Of a DNA stretch of 64,000 nucleotides, positions 23,712 to 33,202 are shown in pieces (within the stretch, counting starts at the first letter, position 1; each line of letters starts with the position of its first letter). Below the pieces are notes generated by a model. The model saw only the letters and a list, made by a program, of their open reading frames with translations, was not told the origin of the DNA and made no database searches. Origin of the DNA: Alphaproteobacteria bacterium (GTDB lineage: Bacteria; Pseudomonadota; Alphaproteobacteria; Rs-D84); assembly GCA_017511715.1 (NCBI GenBank), contig JAFWJF010000008.1:105260-169259 (forward strand). Reading direction: 5' to 3'. The position numbers and the translations under genes are program-made.

Positions 23712-25310
23712 TTATTCAAGGACTTCAACTGCATCAATATATTTGCGTGAGACCTTTTCCAATTTCACAGGTTCAAATTCTTCATTTGTGACGATTTCTG
23801 GTTCTTCGCTGGCATAAATTTGTATCGGTGCATCTGCCATGGTTTCTGCCGTTTCGGATACATAATTTGCACCGATTGTTTTTGTTTTGTATTGTGATTT
23901 ACGCCGTAATGTTTCTGGAATCGTGATATAATCACCAGGATTAATTCCGCGTGTTCGTAATTCTTTTTCTGGGACAGGTGTCAAATCAGATGTGTTTATG
24001 CTATAGATTTGTGTCAAAAAGTTTGTTGGTGAATCTTTTAATGTTGTTGCTTCACCACTGCCATTTAATTCCATTATGCGTAATGCGCGTTCTGATTCGC
24101 CCGATGGCTGAATTCTGAAAATACCAGTTGTGCCAATGTATCCACTTGGGTCAAACAAATATGCTTCTGTATTTGGTTGCGCATAAAGCATGCCAAGTGA
24201 TAAATTGGCCGCATCATATCCAAACGCAGATAAATAGTCAGGGGTTTCACCGGCTACCATGTTGTAAAGAGAAACAAAATTATCAGTGATTTTTGGCAGT
24301 GTTGCGTATTTTGCACCACTTAATGAAAAATCAGATGCGATATCAGAACCGTTCCAAAGTGTCGTTCCATAAAATGCTGCATCGCGATTGCCAAGACCAT
24401 AATAACGCAGGAAAGAAGCAAGCGTTTTCGTGTCTTCGCCAGAACCAAGGAATAATATCGAATCATATGGTAATGCACCGAGTGTTTCTGTGCGTGATAT
24501 CTTTTCAAGTTGATGACGCAAGTTTGAACGTGTTGCGGCATCCAAAGATTCTTTGTTTATTATATCAGACAAAATTTCACGAGCGCGTGTGTTTGCGCTG
24601 CTGCGTGCGTTGTACATTGATGCGCGCATTGCAACATCTTTGATTGATTCTGAATTTCCAGATTTATAATAAAATAAACCGTTGATTGGTATGTTATAGG
24701 CATCAGAAACTTTTGTCGCGGTTGCCGCCATAAGTTTTCCTGAATTATCATCTGGGGCCAGAACCAGCATATTTTTTGCACCGTCTTTTTGCATTTGTTT
24801 TACGATTGTTTCAATGCTTTGTGTTGGAATCAGATTCATTGTGAAAATGTTGTTGCCCAACGCATTTACATCAGATGTGAACGACAGTACCGGCGTTTTT
24901 GATGGTTTTATATTACGTAATGTAATTGCATCTTCGGCAAAAAGTGGACCAATAATAATATCTGGGTTAGTGTTAATCGCATCTTTTATAACCAAATCAC
25001 GATGTGATTTTTCGCCTGATAAATCATAGAAAGAAACATTTATGTTTCCCATAGGTTTTCGTAAAAAAGCCGTTTCAATGGATGTTTTGATGTTGTTGCC
25101 GACTGATTTAGCAGGGCCGCTCATTGGTAATAATACTGCAATATTTGCGTTTGGACCTGCGTCATCATAACCATAAAGCGACGAAGAAGAAAATCCGTTC
25201 TGAATATCTGTTGGTCCAGATGTAGCAACAGATACGGGTTTAACGACATGATTCGTGCCGCAAGATGCCAGCAAAACCGATAAAAAAATTAAAAATTTAT
25301 TCATATACAT
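23712..25310 (-). CDS. LpoA-like penicillin-binding protein activator lipoprotein
   Basis: A 532-residue outer-membrane lipoprotein (lipobox LLASC, Cys near 17). Residues 55-430 form a periplasmic-binding-protein fold (IAVLLPMSGPAKSVG, PDIIIGPLFAEDA, YDSILFLGSG) of the LpoA C-terminal / Peripla_BP_6 type. LpoA activates the class A penicillin-binding protein PBP1a in gammaproteobacteria. The TPR-like N domain of E. coli LpoA is missing, and about 90 residues of low-complexity tail are added. It is divergent from rsmI, the arrangement found for lpoA in E. coli. AGGA lies six bases before the ATG at 25310. Confidence 0.8.
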   Translation of the reverse strand: MYMNKFLIFLSVLLASCGTNHVVKPVSVATSGPTDIQNGFSSSSLYGYDDAGPNANIAVLLPMSGPAKSVGNNIKTSIETAFLRKPMGNINVSFYDLSGEKSHRDLVIKDAINTNPDIIIGPLFAEDAITLRNIKPSKTPVLSFTSDVNALGNNIFTMNLIPTQSIETIVKQMQKDGAKNMLVLAPDDNSGKLMAATATKVSDAYNIPINGLFYYKSGNSESIKDVAMRASMYNARSSANTRAREILSDIINKESLDAATRSNLRHQLEKISRTETLGALPYDSILFLGSGEDTKTLASFLRYYGLGNRDAAFYGTTLWNGSDIASDFSLSGAKYATLPKITDNFVSLYNMVAGETPDYLSAFGYDAANLSLGMLYAQPNTEAYLFDPSGYIGTTGIFRIQPSGESERALRIMELNGSGEATTLKDSPTNFLTQIYSINTSDLTPVPEKELRTRGINPGDYITIPETLRRKSQYKTKTIGANYVSETAETMADAPIQIYASEEPEIVTNEEFEPVKLEKVSRKYIDAVEVLE

Positions 25311-25360
25311 TGAAAATCCTACTTTTTATATGTTATTATTCTACTATAAAAGGATTAAAA

Positions 25361-26146
25361 ATGCAATCGGGGCTTTATATTGTTGGAACACCTATTGGAA
25401 ATTTATCAGATATGTCGCCACGCGCAATCGAAGTTTTGCAGTCTGTCGATTTAATTGCAGCAGAAGATACGCGCGTATTTGCTAAATTGGCACACCATTT
25501 TGATATTAAAACAAAATCTGTTTCGTGTCATGAACATAATGAACGCGAGGTTGTAGATTCTTTGGTTGAAAAAATGTTAAATGGCATGGCAATCGCAACG
25601 GTTAGTGATGCAGGTATGCCGGGTATAAGCGACCCAGGATTTCGCCTTATACGTGCGGCACGCGCGGCACGTGTTCCTGTGTTCGTTGTGCCTGGGGCAA
25701 CGGCGGCGATATCTGCGCTGGTGTTATCTGGGTTTCCGACAGACAGATTTACTTTCTGTGGTTTCTTTGATGAAAAAAAAGTGCGCGAAGACAATAAAAT
25801 TCGCCATACAATTATCTATTACGAAAGTCCTAATCGTGTTATGGATACAATTAAAACTTTGGCAACGGTTATGCCAGAGCGACAGATTGCGATAGTTCGC
25901 GAAATTACCAAAATTCATGAAGAAACAATTATCGGCTATCCTGCTGATTTGGTGAATATAGATGCACCACGTGGGGAAATAGTGATTGTTGTTGCGCCCG
26001 CGCCAGATAAAAAAATGAGCGATGATGAAATAAGTGAAATTGTTAACGATATTGTGTCAAGTTCTACTAAATCTGCGGCAGCACAGTTGGCCGCGCGTGC
26101 GGGAATATCAAAAAAAGAAGCATATAAAAAATTGGTGAATAAATAA
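25361..26146 (+). CDS. rsmI: 16S rRNA (cytidine-1402-2'-O)-methyltransferase RsmI
   Basis: RsmI uses SAM to methylate the ribose of C1402 in 16S rRNA. The product is 261 residues from the ATG at 25361 (AAAAGGA upstream). The N-terminal LYIVGTPIGNLSDMS and AAEDTR are diagnostic, PGISDPGFRLIR and FVVPGATAAISAL form the tetrapyrrole-methylase SAM site, and the C-terminal KSAAAQLAARAGISKKEAYK helix is usual. The stop overlaps the engB start by one base (TAATG). Confidence 0.96.
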   Translation: MQSGLYIVGTPIGNLSDMSPRAIEVLQSVDLIAAEDTRVFAKLAHHFDIKTKSVSCHEHNEREVVDSLVEKMLNGMAIATVSDAGMPGISDPGFRLIRAARAARVPVFVVPGATAAISALVLSGFPTDRFTFCGFFDEKKVREDNKIRHTIIYYESPNRVMDTIKTLATVMPERQIAIVREITKIHEETIIGYPADLVNIDAPRGEIVIVVAPAPDKKMSDDEISEIVNDIVSSSTKSAAAQLAARAGISKKEAYKKLVNK

Positions 26147-26700
26147 TGATTAGATTTGTTGGCTCTTTCGAAACAGTTAAATCTTTGCCAAATACGCAAT
26201 TCGCAGAATATGCATTTGTCGGGCGCAGTAATGTTGGGAAATCTTCACTTATAAATGCCGTGTTGGGCGAAAAGGTCGCGCGTACTTCTAATACACCAGG
26301 ACGCACGCAAAGTCTGAATTTGTTTAATATGGATGACAAATCAATGATTGTTGATTTGCCAGGATATGGTTATGCGCGTGTGTCAAAGGCTGATGCAATG
26401 CGTTGGTTGGAAAGATTGGAAGAATATCTGTTAAATCGTTCGCAGTTGCGCAGGCTGTTTGTGTTGATAGATTCGCGTATCGGACCAAAAGATTCTGATT
26501 TAGATTTAATGGACTTTTGTGATAAAAATGGAATCTGTTATCAAATTGTTTATACAAAAAAAGACAAAAAGATTCGTGAAAGCGAACAATTGAAATTATC
26601 ACATGAAAATCATCCTGCGATGGTGGAAAAAGTTTTGGAAACTTCTGCAGAAAAGAAATTTGGACTTGATGAACTAAGAGATATTATCGGTGTCAAATAA
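26146..26700 (+). CDS. engB: Ribosome biogenesis GTPase EngB (YsxC/YihA)
   Basis: A 184-residue TRAFAC GTPase needed for large-subunit assembly. G1 is GRSNVGKSS, G2 Thr lies in TSNTPGRTQ, G3 is DLPGYGYA and G4 is TKKD, with a late SA-type G5 (TSAEKKFG). Length and motif order match the family. It overlaps rsmI by one base and addB by eleven, indicating one operon. Confidence 0.96.
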   Translation: MIRFVGSFETVKSLPNTQFAEYAFVGRSNVGKSSLINAVLGEKVARTSNTPGRTQSLNLFNMDDKSMIVDLPGYGYARVSKADAMRWLERLEEYLLNRSQLRRLFVLIDSRIGPKDSDLDLMDFCDKNGICYQIVYTKKDKKIRESEQLKLSHENHPAMVEKVLETSAEKKFGLDELRDIIGVK

Positions 26701-29170
26701 CAACGTTTTCAATGTTTCATGTCCGATGCATATGCTTGATGCGCTGTGGGGACAAATTGCACAATATAGTGATGATTTTTCGCGTGTTTTGGTTTTTTTA
26801 CCTTCGCGCCGTGCAATCAGAAGTGTTGAAAGGTTTATAGTTGAAAAAATTGGACATGCTGTTATTTTGCCCGAACTTGTTCCGCTTGGCGAAGGTGCGG
26901 AAGATGAAGAAGAATCTTGTCCTGATACAATATCTAATCGTGAAAGAGTTATTGTCTTGGCACACCTTTTATCGATGGATGCAAATGTGAAAAATATAGC
27001 AACTGCATTACCGTTGGCGCAAGATTTTATCCGTATGCAAGATTATATGGAAAACGAAGGTGTGCAGATTACAGATATAGATTGGACAGAAATAATAGAT
27101 GATAAATATGCAACCCATTTTCAGAACAAGGCGCAAATACTGAATATATTAAAACAATTGCCAAATGACAGATTGACGACAACACAAAAAAGAAATCGTG
27201 ATATTCGTGCGTGGAAAAAACACCTTGATAAATACGGTTGTGTTGTGGTGTGTGGCTCTACTGCATCTGTGCCTGCCACGGCGGATTTAATGGAACATGT
27301 CGCAGGCTTGCCAAATGGAAAAATAATTTTGTCTGGAAAAATATCTGGCGCAAAAGAAGATTTGGAATTAGATACAAATCCTTATCATAGTGAATATTTG
27401 TTTTTACAAAGATTAGGTCTTGATGTTGATGATGTGCAAACAATTGATGTTGGAAAAAGTGCAATTGATATAATGAACATTGCGTTTGGAAATACTGGTG
27501 TGCATACAGACGAAAAATTAACTAATTGCAAATTGATAGAGTGTGCGCGTGAAAGCGAAGAAGCAAATGTTGCAACAGAAATAGCACGCCTGGCAATAAA
27601 AGAAAATAAGTCTGTTTTGATAATTACGCCTGATGCTGCGGCAAACACAAGAATAAAATCAGAAATGATGCGTATGAATATCGATGCCGATTTTTCATCT
27701 GGTTTGTCGGGAACGATGACTGATTTAGGGCGCGCGATATTAAATTTATTTGATTGGTGGGCTGAAAATAAAAACAGCGAATATGAAAAACTTTATAAGC
27801 AAAGCGGTTATAATCTATTTAATATGCTGGTGTCGTTTGTTGATTCTGAAAACGGTTATGATTTTCAGCCAGACTTTACGATTGAAAACGAAAGTGATAT
27901 TCCAATTTGGAATGCGATAAAAGAAACTGCAGATATTTTGTGCGCAAATGATATTGTGTTAAGTATATTTGATGCGCGCAGTTTTGTCGCAGACGCAATC
28001 AGCAGTGTGTCAATTCGCCCAACAAAAACAGAAGATTGCAAAGTTTGTGTCCTTGGGACAATGGAATCACGTATGCAAACTGCGGATGTTATTATATTAA
28101 CTGGGCTTAACGAAGGGATGTTCCCGTCAACAGGATATGAAAATGCATGGTTGCCACGCAGTGTCGCAAAACAGATAGGATTGCCTTCGCCAAATCGCAA
28201 GGTGTCTTTGATGGCGCTCGATTTTATGAATTTGTCTTGTGGCAAGGAAGTTTATTGGTTGCGCAGTAAACAATCAGGAGGAACTTTAACGACAGAATCA
28301 AGGTTCTTGTCGCGTGTTCGTGTAACGGTTGGTGATATTGAAAAAGATGATGTTATTCTTGAATCAGTGCGCGCCGAAGATGATGTGCCATATAAGCCAC
28401 TTGATTATTCTGCACCAACACCACCGATTGATAAAACTGATGTTTTTGTTACGGAAATAGAATTGTTAATTCACAACCCTTATGCTTTTTATGTTAAACA
28501 TATTTTAAGATTAAAACGAAAAGACGATTATTGGGTTTTGCCAGATGCACGTAATTTCGGAATCTTGGTTCATGACGTAATTGAAAATGCAAAAGATTTT
28601 AACGCGCAAAAACTAATTGATGAAATGGATGCGCGTGCAAAGCAGGTGTTGCCAGATAATTCGATATTGTTTTATTTTTGGCACAAAAGATTCTGTGAAA
28701 TTGCACCATTTGTTGAAAGTTTTTTCAAGAATAAACCAATTGAATATAAAGAAATATTAGGCAGTGTGAATATCGCGGGACGCAATGTTCGGGCGCGCGC
28801 TGATATTATATGGGATGGCGTTGTTATGGATATAAAAACAGGAAGCGCCCCAACAAAAAAACAATTATTGGATGGCACAATGCCACAGTTACCATTAGAA
28901 GCATTTATAATGCAAAATAATGGTTTCCCAATAAAAATGCGCGATGTTTCAATTACACCGGTATTGCAATTTTTACAGTTGAAAAATGGAATGCCTGATT
29001 TAATAGAATATGCTGACGATGTTGCGCAATCTATGATAGATAACTCTGTACAAAAAGTTCGTGAATTATTTGGACAGTACAGTACTGATAAAGTTGCATC
29101 ATACGAATACCGCGAAAGCGTGGGGGCTAAATATCATGAATTTGATGATTTGGCACGCGTTGATGATTAG
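26690..29170 (+). CDS. addB: AddB-type ATP-dependent DNA helicase/nuclease subunit
   Basis: AddB acts with AddA to resect double-strand breaks for RecA loading. The 826 residues fit a shortened alphaproteobacterial AddB. The N-terminus has LVFLPSRRAIRSVERF in place of a canonical Walker A. The helicase-like core continues to LTGLNEGMFPS and SLMALDFMNL. The C-terminal PD-(D/E)xK nuclease shows FGILVHDVIENA, RARADIIW and MDIKTG with QLPLEAFI. The start is a GTG overlapping engB. AddA is not adjacent. No Fe-S cysteine cluster is apparent. Confidence 0.88.
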   Translation: MSNNNVFNVSCPMHMLDALWGQIAQYSDDFSRVLVFLPSRRAIRSVERFIVEKIGHAVILPELVPLGEGAEDEEESCPDTISNRERVIVLAHLLSMDANVKNIATALPLAQDFIRMQDYMENEGVQITDIDWTEIIDDKYATHFQNKAQILNILKQLPNDRLTTTQKRNRDIRAWKKHLDKYGCVVVCGSTASVPATADLMEHVAGLPNGKIILSGKISGAKEDLELDTNPYHSEYLFLQRLGLDVDDVQTIDVGKSAIDIMNIAFGNTGVHTDEKLTNCKLIECARESEEANVATEIARLAIKENKSVLIITPDAAANTRIKSEMMRMNIDADFSSGLSGTMTDLGRAILNLFDWWAENKNSEYEKLYKQSGYNLFNMLVSFVDSENGYDFQPDFTIENESDIPIWNAIKETADILCANDIVLSIFDARSFVADAISSVSIRPTKTEDCKVCVLGTMESRMQTADVIILTGLNEGMFPSTGYENAWLPRSVAKQIGLPSPNRKVSLMALDFMNLSCGKEVYWLRSKQSGGTLTTESRFLSRVRVTVGDIEKDDVILESVRAEDDVPYKPLDYSAPTPPIDKTDVFVTEIELLIHNPYAFYVKHILRLKRKDDYWVLPDARNFGILVHDVIENAKDFNAQKLIDEMDARAKQVLPDNSILFYFWHKRFCEIAPFVESFFKNKPIEYKEILGSVNIAGRNVRARADIIWDGVVMDIKTGSAPTKKQLLDGTMPQLPLEAFIMQNNGFPIKMRDVSITPVLQFLQLKNGMPDLIEYADDVAQSMIDNSVQKVRELFGQYSTDKVASYEYRESVGAKYHEFDDLARVDD

Positions 29171-29940
29171 TCTTTGATTTCCAACATTAAACCACAATGG
29201 TCAGTTGGCTTGTCGGCCAATCTGGGGTCTTTATCTATTTCGCAATTTTTAACCATTTTGATTGCTGTTTTATTGCAAAGGAAATAGTCAAGGCGCAGAC
29301 CTTGTTTATTGCCAACTGTATCGCGACCACGATATCCATACCATGTATAATCTATTGTGTCGGGGTGTTGCGCGCGCCATGCATCAACCCAACCTGTATC
29401 CAGCCATTCTTGCATAATGTCACGTGCCGCCGGTGCAGAAATAGACGAACCAACATAATTTTTCGGGTTCCAGATATCTCTATCTTCTATTGCGACATTA
29501 AAATCACCCGCGATAATGACAGGTTCTTCGCTGTCGATATATTGCGATATATAGTCTGTGAAAGCACGCATCCATTCTAACTTATATGGGAACTTTGGTG
29601 ATTCTATGCAATCTCCATTTGGCATATATACATTTATCAGTCGAACGCGACCGTCAATTACTGTTTCCAGAAAGCGCGAATTTATATCAGGGTAGGTCGG
29701 CATGCCCATTGTGATATCTTCAATAGAGTATTTGGAAAATGTTGCAACCCCGTTCCAAGATTTTTGCCCAAAAACTTTTATATTATACCCATATGCATCA
29801 AATAAATTATGTGGAAAATTAGCGTTTTCGACCTTTAATTCTTGGACAAGAATAGTGTCATATTCGTTTTTGCGTAAAATATCCATAAAACTTTCAATGT
29901 GTGCACGAATTGAATTGATATTTAGTGTAAGTATTTTCAT
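29167..29940 (-). CDS. xthA: Exonuclease III family AP endonuclease
   Basis: This protein belongs to the Mg-dependent EEP nucleases and cleaves at abasic sites in base-excision repair. The product is 257 residues: LTLNINSIRAH at the N-terminus, VQELKVEN (metal Glu), WNGVATFSK, GDFNVA with the catalytic Asp and Asn, and a final TDHCGLMLEI carrying the active Asp-His pair. LRLDYFLCNK supports XthA. It is convergent with addB, with a four-base overlap. Confidence 0.92.
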   Translation of the reverse strand: MKILTLNINSIRAHIESFMDILRKNEYDTILVQELKVENANFPHNLFDAYGYNIKVFGQKSWNGVATFSKYSIEDITMGMPTYPDINSRFLETVIDGRVRLINVYMPNGDCIESPKFPYKLEWMRAFTDYISQYIDSEEPVIIAGDFNVAIEDRDIWNPKNYVGSSISAPAARDIMQEWLDTGWVDAWRAQHPDTIDYTWYGYRGRDTVGNKQGLRLDYFLCNKTAIKMVKNCEIDKDPRLADKPTDHCGLMLEIKD

Positions 29941-30010
29941 GTTTGCAATCTTTATTTTCTGGTACTATAATACACGATGTCCAATATAAAAACAACAAGG
30001 ATTTTATGTT

Positions 30011-31609
30011 ATGAATATGTATCAAGTGTTCAAGCAGGTGGCGAAAGAATCGCCAAATGCTCTGTTTTTGGTACGCGAAAAAATCACATTTAAGATGGCT
30101 TTGGAATTGATTCATGCACGTGCAACGACATTGCGTAATGCCGGCGTGAAGAAAGGCGATGTAGTAGGGCTTTTGTCGCATAATATTCCGGAATTCCCAT
30201 TAACTCTTTTCGCGATATGGTATTTAGGTTGTACGGTTCTTTTATTGGATACAAATTTAACCCCGTTTGAATATGATAATATGACCAAAACGGTTGGGTG
30301 TAAATTTGTATGTGCTGAAAAATCGTTCTTTTACAAGGCCAAAGGCTTTAAGTTTTTCGATATACAAACCCCAGACGAAAAGCCTGATGCAAAGTTGAAA
30401 GCGGCAGATTTGAAGTCTGATGATATTGCAACGTTGTCCTTTACATCGGGGTCAACCGGAAATCCAAAGGTTGTGCCGTTAACGCATGGCAATTTGAAAT
30501 ATTCTTCTGATTGTTATGCTGATATGGGTAATTGGATTCATAAAAACGAAATCATGTATGGATTTTTACCGCTGTATCACATATTTGGTTTTGCGGCTGG
30601 TATTTTGGCACCAATGCATTTCCATATGGGAATATTGTTGCAACCAACGGTTAATCCGCGCAATATTTTGGAAGATTTCAAGGTTTATAAACCACATTGT
30701 ATTCCGGCTGTGCCGCGTCTTTACGAAGTCTTTCGTAACAAGATTGTCCAAGGCGTCAAAGAAAAACATATGTGGTGGTTTGTGTCTTTTGTGTTGCGTC
30801 GTCAAAAATTCTTGCGTGCAATCGGGTTGGGTAAACTGGTTAAAAAAGTTCAAAAACCTTTGCGTGATATCTTTGGTGGACGCGTGAATTTAATGATTGC
30901 CGGTGGGGCAGCAACAAAACCAGAGGTTGAAAAATTCTATGAATCGCTTGGTATCACATTTATTCAAGGATATGGAATGACAGAAACCGTTGGGCCATTT
31001 TGCTGTTCACGTCCATCAAAGCATCGTGTGCCATTTGCTTTTGGAACACCTATTGGTTGTTCTGAATGTACAATTCGTGATGCCGATGATAAAGGTGTTG
31101 GAACTTTGTGGGTTCGTGGTCCCAATATTTTCAAGGGGTATCTGAATAACAAAAATGCTAATGAAGAATCTTTTGACAAAGACGGTTGGTTCAACACTGG
31201 CGATTTAGTCTATATGGATAAATACAAACAGTACCATTTTGCAGGTCGTAAAAAACAAGTAATTGTTTTGGACAGCGGTAAAAATGTTTATCCTGATGAA
31301 TTGGAAGCCTTGTTCATGGAAATAGACGGTGTTAAAAATGTTGCTGTATTTGAACACAAAGTCAAAGACAAGACAGTGACTTATGCTGTATTCCAAGTTG
31401 AAAAAGGAACAAGTTTCTTGAAATTGGCAGCGCAGGTTGCGTTGGCTAATCGAAAAGTTGCGCCGTATAAATGGGTAACGCATTTTGCAATGACAACAGA
31501 TGATTTGCCTATGACCAGTACTCAAAAGGTAAAACATCACGAAGTGCGCCAAAATTTGATTGACGGTAAATATCCAGAAAATACGAATAAAATACGGGAG
31601 CGTTTATAA
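30011..31609 (+). CDS. Acyl-CoA synthetase-like AMP ligase, tandem copy 1
   Basis: A 532-residue class I adenylate-forming enzyme, probably activating a fatty or other carboxylic acid to the CoA thioester. The P-loop is FTSGSTGNPKVVPLTH (about 140-155), the A5 motif QGYGMTE, the A7 motif GWFNTGD and the hinge GRKKQVIVLDSGKNVYPDELE-like. The last motif is PMTSTQKVKHH, with the catalytic Lys kept but the usual Gly before it replaced by Gln. There is no signal or carrier domain. AAGGA lies ten bases before the ATG. Substrate unknown. It overlaps copy 2 by one base. Confidence 0.9.
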   Translation: MNMYQVFKQVAKESPNALFLVREKITFKMALELIHARATTLRNAGVKKGDVVGLLSHNIPEFPLTLFAIWYLGCTVLLLDTNLTPFEYDNMTKTVGCKFVCAEKSFFYKAKGFKFFDIQTPDEKPDAKLKAADLKSDDIATLSFTSGSTGNPKVVPLTHGNLKYSSDCYADMGNWIHKNEIMYGFLPLYHIFGFAAGILAPMHFHMGILLQPTVNPRNILEDFKVYKPHCIPAVPRLYEVFRNKIVQGVKEKHMWWFVSFVLRRQKFLRAIGLGKLVKKVQKPLRDIFGGRVNLMIAGGAATKPEVEKFYESLGITFIQGYGMTETVGPFCCSRPSKHRVPFAFGTPIGCSECTIRDADDKGVGTLWVRGPNIFKGYLNNKNANEESFDKDGWFNTGDLVYMDKYKQYHFAGRKKQVIVLDSGKNVYPDELEALFMEIDGVKNVAVFEHKVKDKTVTYAVFQVEKGTSFLKLAAQVALANRKVAPYKWVTHFAMTTDDLPMTSTQKVKHHEVRQNLIDGKYPENTNKIRERL

Positions 31610-33189
31610 TGAATATGTATCAATTACTTGAGAAAAATGTGAAAAGAAATCCAGAAACGTTGTTTTTGGTTCGTGAAAATGTGACTTATGCAGAATTTCC
31701 AAAATTAGTTCAAGCACGTGCAACGACATTGCGTGATATGGGGGTAAAACCTGGTGATGTTGTGGGGCTTTTGTCTCATAATTTGCCACAGTTTCCAATA
31801 ACCTTGTTTGCAATATGGTATTTGGGCGGAACTGTTTTGTTGTTGGATACAAATTTAACACCTGTTGAATACGACAATATGACTAAATTGACAGGGTGTA
31901 AATTTGTTTGTGCAGAAAAATCTTTCTTTTATGATGCAAAAGACTTTAAGTTTTTCGATATAGAAACGAAAGATAAAAAAACAGATGAAACACTAAAACC
32001 ATACCCATTAAAAGATGAAGATATTGCGACATTGTCATTTACTTCTGGTTCAACAGGAACCCCAAAGATTGTGCCGTTGACACACTTTAATTTGGTTTCG
32101 TGTTCTGATAATTTGGAATATCTGAATCAATGGTTAAGACCCGGCGAAATGTTCTATGCATTTTTGCCACTTTATCATGTGTTTGGTTTTGCGGTTGGTT
32201 TTTTAGCACCACTTCATTTCGGTATGGGGATATTGTTGCAATCGACTATTAACCCAAATGCGATAATGGCTGATTTTGCGCAATATAAACCACAGGTAAT
32301 ACCTGCGGTGCCAAAGTTGTGGGAAATATTCCGTAAAAAGATTATTGAAGGCGTTAAGGCTAAAAAGAAATGGTGGTTGGTATCGTTTATTATGAATAAC
32401 CAGAAATTATTGCGCACGATGGGGATGGGTAAGTTGGTCAATAAAGTCTTGAATCAAATTCGTTCTGTATTTGGTGGTCGCGCAAGATTATTGGTTGCTG
32501 GCGGTGCTGCTACAAAACCAGAAGTAGAAAAATTCTATACTCAATTAGGTATGGCGTTTGTTCAAGGATATGGTATGACAGAAACTGTTGGACCAATCTG
32601 TTGTTCAAGACCATTGAAAAAACGTGTTGCGTATGCGTTTGGTGCGCCTATGGGCGATACAGAAATACAAATTCGCAACCAAGATGAAGATGGTATCGGA
32701 ATGCTTTGGGTTCGCGGAAACCAAATCTTTGGCGGATATTTGAATAACGAAGAAGCCAACAAAGAATCTTTTGATAAAGAAGGTTGGTTCTGTACAGGCG
32801 ATTTGGTCTGGCAAGATAAAAATGGCGAATTGCATTTCGCAGGACGAAAAAAACAAGTGATTGTTTTGGACAGTGGTAAAAATGTCTATCCTGATGAATT
32901 AGAAGGACTGTTCATTGAAATTGAAGGTGTTAAAAGTGTTGCAGTATTCGAACATGAAATAGGGGGCAAAACAGTCGCCTATGGCGTGTTCAGTGTTGAA
33001 CCAGATATGACAATGGAAAAGTTGGCAGCCGCCGTTGCAAATGCTAACAAGAAAGTTGCATCATATAAATGGGTGACGCATTTTGCAATGACAACAGATG
33101 ATTTGCCTGTGACAAGTACTCAAAAAATTAAACATCATGTTGTGCGTCAATGGTTAATTGATGGCAAATATACAGACAGACATGAATAA
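31609..33189 (+). CDS. Acyl-CoA synthetase-like AMP ligase, tandem copy 2
   Basis: 526 residues, beginning MNMYQ like its neighbours, with GGGAG nine bases before an ATG that overlaps the previous stop (TAATG). All core motifs are present: FTSGSTGTPKIVPLTH, QGYGMTE, GWFCTGD, and a PVTSTQKIKHH end. In the stretch coding the hinge it differs from copies 1 and 3, which are nearly identical there. Differences among copies fall mainly in the N-terminal acyl-binding half, consistent with different substrates; that is inference. Confidence 0.9.
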   Translation: MNMYQLLEKNVKRNPETLFLVRENVTYAEFPKLVQARATTLRDMGVKPGDVVGLLSHNLPQFPITLFAIWYLGGTVLLLDTNLTPVEYDNMTKLTGCKFVCAEKSFFYDAKDFKFFDIETKDKKTDETLKPYPLKDEDIATLSFTSGSTGTPKIVPLTHFNLVSCSDNLEYLNQWLRPGEMFYAFLPLYHVFGFAVGFLAPLHFGMGILLQSTINPNAIMADFAQYKPQVIPAVPKLWEIFRKKIIEGVKAKKKWWLVSFIMNNQKLLRTMGMGKLVNKVLNQIRSVFGGRARLLVAGGAATKPEVEKFYTQLGMAFVQGYGMTETVGPICCSRPLKKRVAYAFGAPMGDTEIQIRNQDEDGIGMLWVRGNQIFGGYLNNEEANKESFDKEGWFCTGDLVWQDKNGELHFAGRKKQVIVLDSGKNVYPDELEGLFIEIEGVKSVAVFEHEIGGKTVAYGVFSVEPDMTMEKLAAAVANANKKVASYKWVTHFAMTTDDLPVTSTQKIKHHVVRQWLIDGKYTDRHE

Positions 33190-33202
33190 AGGTAGGTGTA
33201 AA

